DNA of 38,591 nucleotides, taken from assembly GCA_903927265.1 (NCBI GenBank), contig CAIYMF010000255.1, positions 1 through 38,591 of the forward strand, read 5' to 3'. Made by a program: the position numbers and the translations under genes. Below, in pieces: positions 8,761 to 17,197 of this stretch (position 1 is the first letter of the stretch; the number at the start of each line of letters is the position of its first letter). Below the pieces are notes generated by a model. The model saw only the letters and a program-made list of their open reading frames with translations, was not told where the DNA came from and ran no database searches. The stretch comes from an uncultured bacterium (GTDB lineage Bacteria > Actinomycetota > Actinomycetes > S36-B12 > CAIYMF01).

Positions 8761-9333
8761 GTGAGAATCCACCGCCGTACCCTTGCCCTTGCAACCGCCA
8801 CCGTCGTTGTGGCTTCCCTTGCTGCCTGCGGGTCGTCAAGTTCGTCCGGGGGGCTCATCGATCCCACTGGAGCTACCAGCTCGAGTGCGGCTGCGAGCCC
8901 TTCTGAGTCAACCTCAGTGCCGGCCGACACCAACCTGACCGCCGAGATGGTCAAGGTCACCGGCGGAATCAAGGAAACCCCCAAGGTCACCTTTCCGTTC
9001 CCCTCGTCAGCGACCGAATTGACCTCCAAGGACGAAGTTGTGGGCACCGGTGCCGAAGTGAAGGCAACCGACACAATCCAGTTCAACTACGTAGGCGTTG
9101 GCGCCCAGAGTGGAATGACCTTCGACTCGTCGTACGAACGCGGCGAGCCCATCACGTACTCGCTGGCGCAGCTCATCCCCGGCTGGCAGCAAGGCATCCC
9201 CGGAATGAAGGTCGGCGGCCGTCGCGTCCTGGTAATTCCCGGCGAACTCGCCTATGGCGCCAACCCACCCACCCCGAGCATCGCCCCGAACGAAACCCTG
9301 GTCTTTGTACTCGACGTCCTTGCCATTACGTAA
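8761..9333 (+). CDS. Lipoprotein FKBP-type peptidyl-prolyl isomerase
   Basis: A 190-residue extracytoplasmic prolyl isomerase. Starting at GTG 8761 gives a standard lipoprotein signal: basic VRIHRRT, a hydrophobic core, and lipobox SLAAC, with the Cys to be lipidated (and possibly N-acylated by the Lnt encoded at 27044). A Ser/Ala-rich linker of about 45 residues follows, then one FKBP domain with IQFNYVGV, FDSSYERGEP, the binding-pocket segment GWQQGIPGMKVGGRR and LAYGANPP. Its likely task is folding of exported proteins. It is followed 59 nt later by a second, cytosolic FKBP, suggesting duplication. Confidence 0.9.
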   Translation: MRIHRRTLALATATVVVASLAACGSSSSSGGLIDPTGATSSSAAASPSESTSVPADTNLTAEMVKVTGGIKETPKVTFPFPSSATELTSKDEVVGTGAEVKATDTIQFNYVGVGAQSGMTFDSSYERGEPITYSLAQLIPGWQQGIPGMKVGGRRVLVIPGELAYGANPPTPSIAPNETLVFVLDVLAIT

Positions 9334-9392
9334 ACCACTCCCCAGACAATTCGACCTTTCAACAACCCAACGCACCTGACGAAAGAGGAGCC

Positions 9393-9749
9393 GTGGACAA
9401 GCCCGAGATCGATTTCATTGAAGGACCCCCTCCCACCGAATTGGTCATCACCGACATCGTCGTTGGCGACGGCGCTGAGGCAACTCCCGGCGCGCGCGTG
9501 CTCGTGCACTACGTGGGTGTCGACTTCGAAACCGGCGAGCAGTTCGACGCATCGTGGGATCGTGGCGAAGCAATTGAATTCCCGCTTCAGGGCCTCATCG
9601 CTGGCTGGCAGCAAGGAATACCGGGCATGAAGGTCGGAGGTCGTCGTCAGCTGGTGTGCCCACCCGCTCTGGCCTACGGCGAGTCCGGCGGGCACCGTCT
9701 CTCCGGACGCACCCTCGTCTTCGTGATCGATCTTCTTAACGTCGGCTGA
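9393..9749 (+). CDS. Cytosolic FKBP-type peptidyl-prolyl isomerase
   Basis: A 118-residue single-domain FKBP with no signal peptide. It catalyses cis-trans isomerisation of Xaa-Pro bonds. Conserved features are LVHYVGVDFETGEQFDAS, the pocket motif GWQQGIPGMKVGGRR and LAYGESG. The GTG start is preceded by AAAGAGGAG, a strong Shine-Dalgarno. It shares the GWQQGIPGMKVGGRR block with the upstream lipoprotein FKBP. It precedes pafB by 5 nt and is probably co-transcribed with pafBC. The same gene neighbourhood is common in actinobacteria as far as I recall. Confidence 0.93.
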   Translation: MDKPEIDFIEGPPPTELVITDIVVGDGAEATPGARVLVHYVGVDFETGEQFDASWDRGEAIEFPLQGLIAGWQQGIPGMKVGGRRQLVCPPALAYGESGGHRLSGRTLVFVIDLLNVG

Positions 9750-9754
9750 GAGAA

Positions 9755-10702
9755 ATGGCGGGGGCCTCGACTCGACGCACCGAGCGGCTGTTGACGCTTG
9801 TATTCGTCATGCTCGGAAGTCGACGTGGGGTCTCTCGCGACCGGCTACGCGAGGTCATTCCCGATTACGCCGCGAGCGCGAGCGAGCAGGCCTTCGAGCG
9901 CATGTTTGAGCGCGACAAGGAGTCGCTGCGCGAACTCGGAATTCCGGTCGAAACCGTACAACTCGATACCGCTCACGATGACGAGTGGGGCTACCGCATT
10001 GACCCGCGCGCGTACGAATTGCCACCGGTGGCCTTCACCACCGACGAACTCATCGCGCTCGACATCGCCGCACGAGCCTGGAAACGCGCTGCTCTCGAAG
10101 GTGAGGCCGCCATCGCGTTGCGCAAACTCGAAATCACCGGCCTCGATGTTCCCGACGATGTCACTTCAGTCACCGTCGAGACCCGGCTCGGTGTTTCCGA
10201 ACCGGCGTTCGCCGACCTCATGGGCGCCATCATTGACCGCCGCCCCGTGCAGTTCACCTACAGAAAGCCCGGGGGAGACCCCGAGCACCGCAGCGTCGAA
10301 CCGTGGGGTCTGGTCCTACGTCGTGGCAGCGCCTATCTAGTGGCCCACGACAGCGACCGTGACGATCGCCGCGTTTTCCGCGTTTCACGCATCGAGGGCA
10401 GCATTACCCGAGGTCGCGCGGGTGTTGTCACGGTGCCCGAGGGAGTCGATCTGCGGGCGTTGGTCGGCGACGGTGAGCCTGAGACGTTCTCCGGAACGGC
10501 CACCCTGCGCGTCGTGCCGGGTCGCGCGATGTCATTGCGGCGCACGGCAAATGCCGAACCCGACGACCTCGAGATCACCGTCCCCTTCCGCTCACTTGAA
10601 CGATTCGAGCGCGAGGTTGCAGCGTATGGTCCCGATGTCGTGGTGCTGACTCCGCCGCAGTTGCGTGCCGCCGTCATCCGGCGATTGGAGGGTTCGCTAT
10701 GA
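9755..10702 (+). CDS. pafB: PafB, WYL-domain transcription factor
   Basis: A 315-residue regulator with an N-terminal winged helix-turn-helix (about residues 8-75) and a WYL domain (about 150-225, with RRPVQFTYRKPGG and VEPWGLVLRRGSAYLVAHD). C-terminal WCX-type segment follows. PafB and PafC act together as a DNA-damage-responsive activator in mycobacteria; WYL domains are thought to sense nucleic-acid ligands. Despite the name they are not needed for pupylation. The gene overlaps pafC by four bases (ATGA), as is usual, so both are made in equal amounts. Confidence 0.93.
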   Translation: MAGASTRRTERLLTLVFVMLGSRRGVSRDRLREVIPDYAASASEQAFERMFERDKESLRELGIPVETVQLDTAHDDEWGYRIDPRAYELPPVAFTTDELIALDIAARAWKRAALEGEAAIALRKLEITGLDVPDDVTSVTVETRLGVSEPAFADLMGAIIDRRPVQFTYRKPGGDPEHRSVEPWGLVLRRGSAYLVAHDSDRDDRRVFRVSRIEGSITRGRAGVVTVPEGVDLRALVGDGEPETFSGTATLRVVPGRAMSLRRTANAEPDDLEITVPFRSLERFEREVAAYGPDVVVLTPPQLRAAVIRRLEGSL

Positions 10703-11646
10703 GCACCTCAGAATCGATGCTGCGCATGCTCACGTTGCTGCCGTGGCTGCGTTCCCGCGGGCCGGTCGAAATGTCCGAAGTTGCCGCACACTTCGGCATT
10801 AGTGAAGAACAACTGGCCGATGAACTCGCCACACTCACCTTCGTCGGCCCCGGTCAAGGTGGCGGCGAATTGGTCGATATTTCCTATGAAGCCGGCGGTA
10901 CGGTGGCCGTACACGATTCGCAGGGCCTTGAGTTTGCGTTACGTCTGAGCACCGCCGAAGCGGCCTCCCTCATCACCGGACTCACGTTGCTCACCGAACT
11001 ACCCGCGAGCCGCGGGTCCGTCAACGCCGCGATCAGCGCTCTGGCCAAATTAGAAGAAGCGGCGGGGTCGGCCATTGCCGGAGCAGCGGGGGCCGTCGTC
11101 GTGTCGCACGAGCACGTCGATCCCAGTGTCGAATTGGCCATATCGGAAGCACTCAAGAGCCAGCACCGACTCGCGCTTGAGTACGTGAGCGCGGCCCGTG
11201 AAGACCTCAGCGAGCGCGACGTCGATCCGATGCGATTGATTGTCATCGAAGGCCGCGCCTACCTCGAGGCATGGTGCTACCTCGCCGAGGGGGTACGCAT
11301 GTTCCGACTCGACCGCATTGTGAGTGCCAGCGTCACCGCGACGCCGGTGAATATTCCTGCTGACGCTCAGGGGCGAGACGCCGACGATCCCCTGATGCCC
11401 GTCGGAACTGACGTCAGGTTGCACCTCGCACGTGCGGCCGAACACATCACAGAAATGCCCTCATGTCTTAGTCGCGAGACTCTGCCCGACGGTTCACTCG
11501 ACGCGATCGTGCGGGTCGCCGATCCCGGCTGGCTCGTACGTCTCATGCTCAGTTTGGGCGACCAGGCCCGAATCGTCGATGACCCTGAACTGTCCGCCAT
11601 GGTCGCTCAGCGTGCACAGGAAGCCCTCGCCGCCTACTCAGAGTAA
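10699..11646 (+). CDS. pafC: PafC, WYL-domain transcription factor
   Basis: A 315-residue paralogue of PafB. The N-terminal segment MLRMLTLLPWLRSRGPVEMSEVAAHFGIS is a helix-turn-helix of the DeoR-like type, and a WYL domain follows with HRLALEYVSAAREDLSERDVDPMRLIVIEGRAYLEAWC. It partners PafB in one transcription complex. Start ATG 10699 overlaps the pafB stop. The 72-nt gap after it holds a small CGGCG-N8-CGCCG hairpin (11690-11707) and no obvious terminator. Confidence 0.93.
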   Translation: MSTSESMLRMLTLLPWLRSRGPVEMSEVAAHFGISEEQLADELATLTFVGPGQGGGELVDISYEAGGTVAVHDSQGLEFALRLSTAEAASLITGLTLLTELPASRGSVNAAISALAKLEEAAGSAIAGAAGAVVVSHEHVDPSVELAISEALKSQHRLALEYVSAAREDLSERDVDPMRLIVIEGRAYLEAWCYLAEGVRMFRLDRIVSASVTATPVNIPADAQGRDADDPLMPVGTDVRLHLARAAEHITEMPSCLSRETLPDGSLDAIVRVADPGWLVRLMLSLGDQARIVDDPELSAMVAQRAQEALAAYSE

Positions 11647-11718
11647 TTTATTGTCGAAGATGGCAGGTTCATCCCTCTAGGGCTCAAGACGGCGTTTTGC
11701 AGCGCCGATTACTAGTTC

Positions 11719-12048
11719 ATGACCACCATCAAGGCAACCTGCCCCGACTGCGGTGACGTCACGCTCACAATCGCTGACGTGCGCCTCGAAATCGAGGAGA
11801 CCCTCACCGAACCCGTCAGCTGCTTCGCGTTTGAGTGCCGCGCCTGCGAGCGCCACGTTCGCGGCGAGGCCACTCCCGAGGTCGTCCGGTCATTGAGTCG
11901 CGCAGGTGCCACAGTGCGCCATTTCCGTCTTCCGGCCGAAGCTCGTGAAGCACACAGCGGCCCGGTCATCAGCGAGGATGAGGTCATTCGCTTTGGCCAG
12001 TGGCTTGAGCAGGCTCCCGACCCAATTCGCGCGCTCGTGCCCGCCTGA
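11719..12048 (+). CDS. Conserved small protein with two Cys pairs
   Basis: A 109-residue protein that I cannot assign a function. Cys8/Cys11 (CPDCG) and Cys40/Cys43 (CRAC), with an extra Cys35 and His46, look like a zinc ribbon-type knuckle pair bracketing a beta-rich core (DVTLTIADVRLEI). The C-terminal half contains ISEDEVIRFGQWLEQ, a helical segment. It stands alone between pafC and tatA. Such a zinc-finger protein could bind RNA, DNA or a protein partner. A TATA-box-like element is not evident directly upstream, so it may be read from pafC. Confidence 0.75.
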   Translation: MTTIKATCPDCGDVTLTIADVRLEIEETLTEPVSCFAFECRACERHVRGEATPEVVRSLSRAGATVRHFRLPAEAREAHSGPVISEDEVIRFGQWLEQAPDPIRALVPA

Positions 12049-12071
12049 GCGCTCTCATGACGTAGAGGGCG

Positions 12072-12077
12072 TAGGCT
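12072..12077 (+). promoter_or_regulatory. Possible -10 element of tatA (TAGGCT)
   Basis: TAGGCT lies 51 nt before the tatA start, the same hexamer as at pup. No convincing -35 is seen, which is common in these promoters. Confidence 0.35.
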
Positions 12078-12128
12078 ACACACGAGGTTCCGCCCCCTGC
12101 GGTACCCGTTTCTGGAGGACGATTCTCG

Positions 12129-12458
12129 ATGCGAGTTCCTCAGGGTGCCGAGTGGCTCATCCTGCTATTGATCGTCGTGCTGCTGTTCGGAGCAAAGCGA
12201 CTGCCCGATGCCGCGCGTGGACTGGGACGCAGCCTGCGAATTTTTAAGGCCGAAACTAAGGCGCTCACCGATGAAGACCCGGCAGTGGCAAGTGCCGCTC
12301 CCGACGCACCCACTGCCGTAACGCCCGCCCCCATTCCTGCACCTGCTGCGCTGCCGTCTGTGCCTCCTGACGCCCCCTCACCTCCTGCCGCTCCTTCACC
12401 TCCTGCCCCTGATGCCAGTGCGCGAGTAAGCACTGATCAGCAGCAGGCAACCTCCTGA
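12129..12458 (+). CDS. tatA: TatA, twin-arginine translocase pore subunit
   Basis: A 109-residue protein of the Tat export machinery. One transmembrane helix (about residues 8-21, [13 protein letters not shown]) is followed by the [21 protein letters not shown] amphipathic helix, which carries the conserved FG and LP residues of TatA. The remaining 60 residues are Pro/Ala rich and disordered. The start follows a GGAGGA Shine-Dalgarno near 12114-12119. tatC is 10 nt downstream. TatA multimers form the passage for folded proteins, some of which may be the redox proteins of this organism. Confidence 0.95.
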   Translation: MRVPQGAEWLILLLIVVLLFGAKRLPDAARGLGRSLRIFKAETKALTDEDPAVASAAPDAPTAVTPAPIPAPAALPSVPPDAPSPPAAPSPPAPDASARVSTDQQQATS

Positions 12459-12468
12459 CGCTGTTGCC

Positions 12469-13386
12469 ATGACCGCCGTGTCCGATCCGGACGCGTCCAG
12501 TCAGCGCGCCGAGCGGGGAAACCCCACTACCGGGATGTCGTTGTCGGACCATTTGCGTGAGTTGCGCCGTCGACTCGTGCGCAGTGGTATCGCTATTGCC
12601 ATTGGCATGGTGGTGGGCTGGATCTACTACGACCAGATCTTCAAGTGGCTCAGTGAGCCGTTCAACAATGTGGTGGCCGAGGCGCAAGCTGAGGGGCGCG
12701 TGGTCATTCTCGCGCTCACAGGAGTGGCCGATCCCTTCACTCTCCAGCTCCAAATTGCAGCCATGGTGGGCGTGGTCCTCGCGGCACCGGTGTGGCTTTA
12801 CCAGACGTGGCGGTTCATCACTCCTGGCCTTCATCGGCACGAGCGTCGGTGGGCCCTCGGATTCGCTGCGGTTGCCACACCCTTGTTCGCCGCGGGAGTT
12901 CTTCTTGCGTACTGGGTTCTCCCTTCGGGACTGAGTCTGCTGTTTGGATTCACTCCGCAAGGCGTTGAAAACATCGTCTCCGTTGATCGCTATCTCGACT
13001 TCTTCGTACGCACCATCTTGGTCTTCGGGGTCGGCTTTCTCCTGCCCTTACTCATTGTGTTGCTCAATTTCGCGGGAATCCTCACAGGTAAGGCATTGGT
13101 CTCGTGGTGGCGCATCATCATCGTCATCGTGTTCGTATTTGCTGCCATCGCAACACCGACCGGTGACCCGTGGAATATGGCCCTCCTGGCCGCACCCATA
13201 CTCATTCTCGTGACCATCGCGGTGGGGGTCTGCCTGCTCAACGACAGACGCCGGTCGCGCCGCCGTGCCACCGAAGGTTTTGATCAATGGGATGACGACG
13301 AGGCGTCGTCACTCGACACCACACCGTCCGACATCGAGTCGGCACCCACCGATATCGACGCTCCCGAACCCCCCACATCCGCGTAG
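12469..13386 (+). CDS. tatC: TatC, twin-arginine signal receptor
   Basis: TatC is the membrane receptor for twin-arginine signal peptides. The MSLSDHLRELRRRLVRSG segment holds the conserved N-terminal signal-recognition motif, and six hydrophobic helices follow (from about residue 37 to 260). The last 45 residues are a hydrophilic, acidic tail, longer than in many TatC. The 305-residue reading from ATG 12469 carries 22 residues before that motif; an ATG at 12535 would give a more usual N-terminus, so the start is uncertain. It is co-transcribed with tatA. Confidence 0.95.
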   Translation: MTAVSDPDASSQRAERGNPTTGMSLSDHLRELRRRLVRSGIAIAIGMVVGWIYYDQIFKWLSEPFNNVVAEAQAEGRVVILALTGVADPFTLQLQIAAMVGVVLAAPVWLYQTWRFITPGLHRHERRWALGFAAVATPLFAAGVLLAYWVLPSGLSLLFGFTPQGVENIVSVDRYLDFFVRTILVFGVGFLLPLLIVLLNFAGILTGKALVSWWRIIIVIVFVFAAIATPTGDPWNMALLAAPILILVTIAVGVCLLNDRRRSRRRATEGFDQWDDDEASSLDTTPSDIESAPTDIDAPEPPTSA

Positions 13387-13413
13387 CGGCAGACGACAGC
13401 ATCCCCCAACCGC

Positions 13414-13419
13414 TAGCCT
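13414..13419 (+). promoter_or_regulatory. Leaderless -10 element of dagK (TAGCCT)
   Basis: TAGCCT lies 7 nt upstream of ATG 13427 and decides the start of the lipid kinase gene. Confidence 0.6.
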
Positions 13420-13426
13420 GACGCCC

Positions 13427-14314
13427 ATGCGCCGCATCGGGGTACTCGTCAATCCCACGTCAGGACGAGGCAAAGGTGGCCGAGCCGCGCCCGAGGTTTT
13501 CGATCTGCTCCGAACCGCTGGAATTGACGCGGTGCGCATTGAGGGCACCGACGGCGATGACGCCCTGACCAAGGCACGTGAGGCGGTGGCATCTGGACTC
13601 GATGGCCTCGTGGCCTGCGGCGGAGACGGCACCGTTCACATCGCACTCCAGGCCGTCATGGGGCACGACGTTCCGCTCGGAGTGATTCCGGTGGGGTCGG
13701 GCGACGACATCGCCCGCGCTCTAGGACTGCCGCGCAAGGACGTGGCCGCAGCTGTGGCAGTCGTCACCAGCGGTAACGAGCGCCTCGTCGATGTCGGCGA
13801 AGTGACAACCGATGGGGGAGTGCATCGCTACTTCCTCGGGGTCTTGTCTTCCGGATTCGATTCGATGGTCAATGAGCGCGCCAATCGGATGTCATTCCCA
13901 CCTGGACAGGCCAAGTACCTCGCCGCGATCATCGCCGAACTTGGCGTGTTCAAGCCGGCGACCTACCACGTCGAACTTGATGGGGTCGCCGAAGACACTG
14001 ACGGAATGCTCGTCGCAGTCGGCAACGGCGTTTCGTATGGCGGCGGCATGAAGGTGTGTCCCGGCGCCATCATCGACGACGGGCTGTTCAGCGTCGTGCT
14101 CCTAGGCCGCATCGGCAAACCCACGTTCCTGCGCGTCTTCCCGCGAGTCTTCGCCGGAACTCACATCGAACATCCGGCCGTTACCGAGCGCACCGCTCGC
14201 ACGGTGCGTCTCGAGGCCGAGGGTCAAGTGGCGTATGCCGATGGTGAACGGATCGATGTGCTGCCAATTTCTGTCACTCTCCTGCCCTCTGCCCTCCGCG
14301 CTTTTACCCTCTAA
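13427..14314 (+). CDS. Diacylglycerol kinase family lipid kinase
   Basis: A 295-residue soluble lipid kinase of the DgkB/YegS type, which phosphorylates diacylglycerol or a related lipid with ATP. N-terminal VNPTSGRGKGG, the nucleotide loop GGDGTVHIALQAV and PVGSGDDIARALGLP are the family motifs. The more common GTGND of this last motif is GSGDD here. MKVCPGAIIDDGLFSVV is the conserved C-terminal segment. ATG 13427 is chosen because it starts directly with MRRIGVLVNP and has a TAGCCT -10 seven nt upstream; longer frames run into tatC. In mycobacteria this slot next to tatC and helY is held by other genes. It is followed by C-rich tandem repeats and a strong hairpin. Confidence 0.9.
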   Translation: MRRIGVLVNPTSGRGKGGRAAPEVFDLLRTAGIDAVRIEGTDGDDALTKAREAVASGLDGLVACGGDGTVHIALQAVMGHDVPLGVIPVGSGDDIARALGLPRKDVAAAVAVVTSGNERLVDVGEVTTDGGVHRYFLGVLSSGFDSMVNERANRMSFPPGQAKYLAAIIAELGVFKPATYHVELDGVAEDTDGMLVAVGNGVSYGGGMKVCPGAIIDDGLFSVVLLGRIGKPTFLRVFPRVFAGTHIEHPAVTERTARTVRLEAEGQVAYADGERIDVLPISVTLLPSALRAFTL

Positions 14315-14346
14315 CCACCCCCTCACCACCCCCTCACCACCCCCTT
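14314..14346. repeat. Three tandem 11-bp repeats
   Basis: ACCACCCCCTC is repeated three times (14314-14324, 14325-14335, 14336-14346, the last base of the third differing), starting at the stop codon of the lipid kinase gene. It is C-rich on the coding strand. Such C-rich tracts can form Rho-utilisation sites; this is inference. Confidence 0.7.
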
Positions 14347-14354
14347 TTCGCATC

Positions 14355-14396
14355 GGGGGCACCCACGCGCGCACCTAGCGCGTTCAGGCGCCCCAC
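14355..14396 (+). terminator. Nested hairpin containing repeat copy 2
   Basis: GGGGGC-A-CC at 14355-14363 can pair with GG-C-GCCCC at 14387-14394, and inside it CGCGC (14366-14370) pairs perfectly with GCGCG (14378-14382). The 3' part, 14372-14396, is nearly identical to bases 1-25 of the window. It lies between the lipid kinase stop and the helY promoter and has no U-run. It is best read as a U-less terminator or REP-like palindrome. Confidence 0.5.
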
Positions 14397-14405
14397 GTGA
14401 CCGCC

Positions 14406-14411
14406 TAGGGT
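14406..14411 (+). promoter_or_regulatory. Leaderless -10 element of helY (TAGGGT)
   Basis: TAGGGT, 6 nt spacer, then ATG 14418; identical in hexamer and spacing to the pafA promoter. Confidence 0.7.
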
Positions 14412-14417
14412 GGGGGC

Positions 14418-17165
14418 ATGACCTCGCCGGCCGAGCGGTATGCGGCCGCCCGATCCCGCACCGCAGCAGAGAAGTCGTCTCTTGCCAGGTTCGCGGCCCT
14501 ATACGACTTTGAACTCGACGGCTTCCAAATTCGCGCCTGCGAGGCGCTCGAAGCCGGCCGCGGCGTGTTAGTCGCAGCTCCGACCGGCTCTGGAAAGACG
14601 ATTGTCGGCGAATTCGCCGTGCACCTTGCGTTGGAATCAGGGACCAAAGCTTTCTATACGACGCCCATCAAGGCCTTGTCGAACCAGAAGTTTCACGATC
14701 TGGTAGAACGCTACGGCGCCGACCAGGTTGGACTTCTCACCGGAGACAACAGCATCAACGGCGAAGCTCCCGTGGTGGTGATGACTACCGAGGTGCTGCG
14801 CAACATGATCTACGCTGGCTCTCACACCCTTACGGGCTTGAGCCACGTGGTGATGGATGAAGTGCACTACCTCGCCGACCGGTTCCGTGGCGCTGTCTGG
14901 GAAGAAGTCATCATCCAACTTCCTGAACACGTCGCCGTATCGGCACTGTCAGCGACCGTCAGCAACGCAGAGGAATTTGGCGCCTGGCTTGCGACCGTGC
15001 GAGGCGACACGGAAGTAGTCGTCGAAGAACACCGCCCCGTGCCGCTGTGGCAGCACGTCATGGCGGGCTCGCGCCTGTTTGACCTTTTCATCGACGATGA
15101 TCAAACCGAAGTGAACCCCGAGCTTCTTCGTCTCGCACGTGACTCAACTCGCGCTGAGAAGATGGCTCAGCAACGACCTCAGCGCGGGCGACGACGTCCA
15201 CGTGGTCCGCACTTCACCACCCGAGTCGAAGTGATCGATCGGCTGGAAAGTGAAGATCTCCTTCCGGCAATCACCTTCATCTTCAGCCGCGCCGGCTGTG
15301 ACGCAGCGGTCGAGCAGTGCTTGGCGTCGGGCGTGCGTCTCACGACACCCGAGGAACGCGAACTGATCCGCGAACTCGTCGCCCAGCGCTGCGCGCAATT
15401 ACCACCTGAAGACCTCGCAGTGCTCGGCTACGGTGACTTTGTCGAGGCACTATCGCGCGGAATCGCTGCCCACCATGCCGGAATGCTGCCGACCTTCAAA
15501 GAAACGGTCGAGGACCTCTTCCAGCGCGGCTTGGTGCGAGCGGTATTCGCTACCGAAACGCTCGCGCTCGGTATCAACATGCCGGCGCGTTCGGTGGTTC
15601 TTGAAAAGCTCGTGAAGTGGAACGGCGAAACGCACGCCGACATCACGCCCGGCGAGTACACCCAACTCACGGGAAGAGCCGGCAGACGCGGTATCGACGT
15701 TGAAGGTCACGCCGTGGTGCTCTGGTACCCCGGCTTCGATCCCGGCTCGTTGGCCGGACTCGCGTCGACCCGCACGTATCCGTTGCGATCGAGCTTCTCT
15801 CCTTCGTACAACATGGCCGTCAATCTCGTCGCGCAACTGGGCCGCCACGCCGCACGCGAGGTGCTCGAAACCTCGTTTGCGCAGTTCCAAGCCGACCGCG
15901 CAGTCGTCGGTCTGGCATCGCACGCGCGACGCAACGAGGAAGCACTCGCGGGATACGCAGAAGCCATGACCTGCCACCTCGGCGATTTCCCAGAGTACGC
16001 CGCCCTGCGCAATCGCCTCAGTGAGCGCGAGAAAGACCTTGCCAGAAGCGGAGCCGCACGCCGACGAGCCCAAGCAGTTGAATCGCTGTCGGCCCTACGC
16101 GCAGGCGATGTGATCTTCGTTCCGTCCGGCCGCCACACCGGCCCCGCAGTCGTTCTCGATCCCGGATTCCGCGACTCCGGTGATGAGCCTCGCCCGTATG
16201 TGCTCACGATCGATCGCCAGGTGAAACGACTGTCAATCGTCGACTTCACCTCGCCGGTCACCTCGGTGACGCACATGAAGCTTCCCGCGAACTTTAGTGC
16301 CCGCAGCGCACAATCACGACGTGATCTGGCGAACGCATTGCGCGAAAAGGTACGTGGAATCGACGCACCCGGTCGAACGCGCAGCAAGGGTCAGGCATCC
16401 GACGATGACGAGATTCTCGCTCTTCGCCATGAGATGCGTCGTCATCCGTGCCACGGATGCGATGACCGCGAGACACACGCACGGTGGGCCGAGAGGTATT
16501 ACCGCCTGCGCCGCGAAACCGACGACCTTGAGCGCCGGGTCGACTCACGCACCAATTCCATCGCCCGCGAGTTCGATCGCGTCTGCACGCTGTTGAGTCA
16601 ACTCGGCTACCTCGAGGCAGGACCCAACGGTACGACGACAGTAACGCCAGCGGGCCAATTGCTCGCGGGGCTGTACTCCGAAACCGACCTACTCACGGCC
16701 GAAGCGCTTCGGCGCGGATTGTGGGACGACCTCACGCCACCAGAGCTAGCCGCAGTCTGCTCAGCGCTCGTCTACGAGTCGAGGTCAAGTAGCGAGGAGA
16801 ACTCAACTCCTAAGATTCCCCGTGGCGCTTCTGAAGAAGCATTGGCGGCCACGGTTCGGTTGTGGGCTGAACTTGACGACCTCGAAGGTCAGCACCGATT
16901 GAAGTTTCTGCGCGAGCCCGACCTCGGATTCTGTTGGACCGCCTACCGTTGGGCGTCGGGTCGGCGACTCGAGACAGTCCTACACGAAGCCGACATGCTC
17001 GCCGGTGACTTCGTGCGGTGGTGCAAGCAACTCATCGACCTGCTAGGCCAAATTGCCTCCGCCTCAGAAAGATTCCACGGCGGACGTTCTCAATTGGCCG
17101 ATCGAGCTCGCCTTGCAATCGACGAATTGCGTCGTGGCGTCGTAGCATATTCATCAGTGTCGTAA
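14418..17165 (+). CDS. helY: HelY, Mtr4/Ski2-like RNA helicase
   Basis: A 915-residue ATP-dependent helicase of superfamily 2, related to Mtr4 and Ski2, probably acting on RNA. Walker A APTGSGKT is at residues 54-61, Walker B DEVH at 147-150 and SAT at 178-180. Motif VI lies in QLTGRAGRRGID. A long helical and beta-barrel region follows, and the C-terminus (about 700-910) has the DSHCT-type helical domain of this group. The Cys pair in HPCHGCDDRE (about 675) is a possible zinc or redox site. helY downstream of tatC is also the order in mycobacteria. The start is supported by a leaderless -10 six nt upstream. Confidence 0.93.
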   Translation: MTSPAERYAAARSRTAAEKSSLARFAALYDFELDGFQIRACEALEAGRGVLVAAPTGSGKTIVGEFAVHLALESGTKAFYTTPIKALSNQKFHDLVERYGADQVGLLTGDNSINGEAPVVVMTTEVLRNMIYAGSHTLTGLSHVVMDEVHYLADRFRGAVWEEVIIQLPEHVAVSALSATVSNAEEFGAWLATVRGDTEVVVEEHRPVPLWQHVMAGSRLFDLFIDDDQTEVNPELLRLARDSTRAEKMAQQRPQRGRRRPRGPHFTTRVEVIDRLESEDLLPAITFIFSRAGCDAAVEQCLASGVRLTTPEERELIRELVAQRCAQLPPEDLAVLGYGDFVEALSRGIAAHHAGMLPTFKETVEDLFQRGLVRAVFATETLALGINMPARSVVLEKLVKWNGETHADITPGEYTQLTGRAGRRGIDVEGHAVVLWYPGFDPGSLAGLASTRTYPLRSSFSPSYNMAVNLVAQLGRHAAREVLETSFAQFQADRAVVGLASHARRNEEALAGYAEAMTCHLGDFPEYAALRNRLSEREKDLARSGAARRRAQAVESLSALRAGDVIFVPSGRHTGPAVVLDPGFRDSGDEPRPYVLTIDRQVKRLSIVDFTSPVTSVTHMKLPANFSARSAQSRRDLANALREKVRGIDAPGRTRSKGQASDDDEILALRHEMRRHPCHGCDDRETHARWAERYYRLRRETDDLERRVDSRTNSIAREFDRVCTLLSQLGYLEAGPNGTTTVTPAGQLLAGLYSETDLLTAEALRRGLWDDLTPPELAAVCSALVYESRSSSEENSTPKIPRGASEEALAATVRLWAELDDLEGQHRLKFLREPDLGFCWTAYRWASGRRLETVLHEADMLAGDFVRWCKQLIDLLGQIASASERFHGGRSQLADRARLAIDELRRGVVAYSSVS

Positions 17166-17197
17166 CTTCATCTGGGCTCGCACCATCTGGGGGTTCC

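Noticed and set aside
13265-13426. N-terminal extension of the lipid kinase
   Set aside because: It lies mostly inside tatC in another frame and is Pro/Ser rich; ATG 13427 has the leaderless promoter and starts at the family motif.
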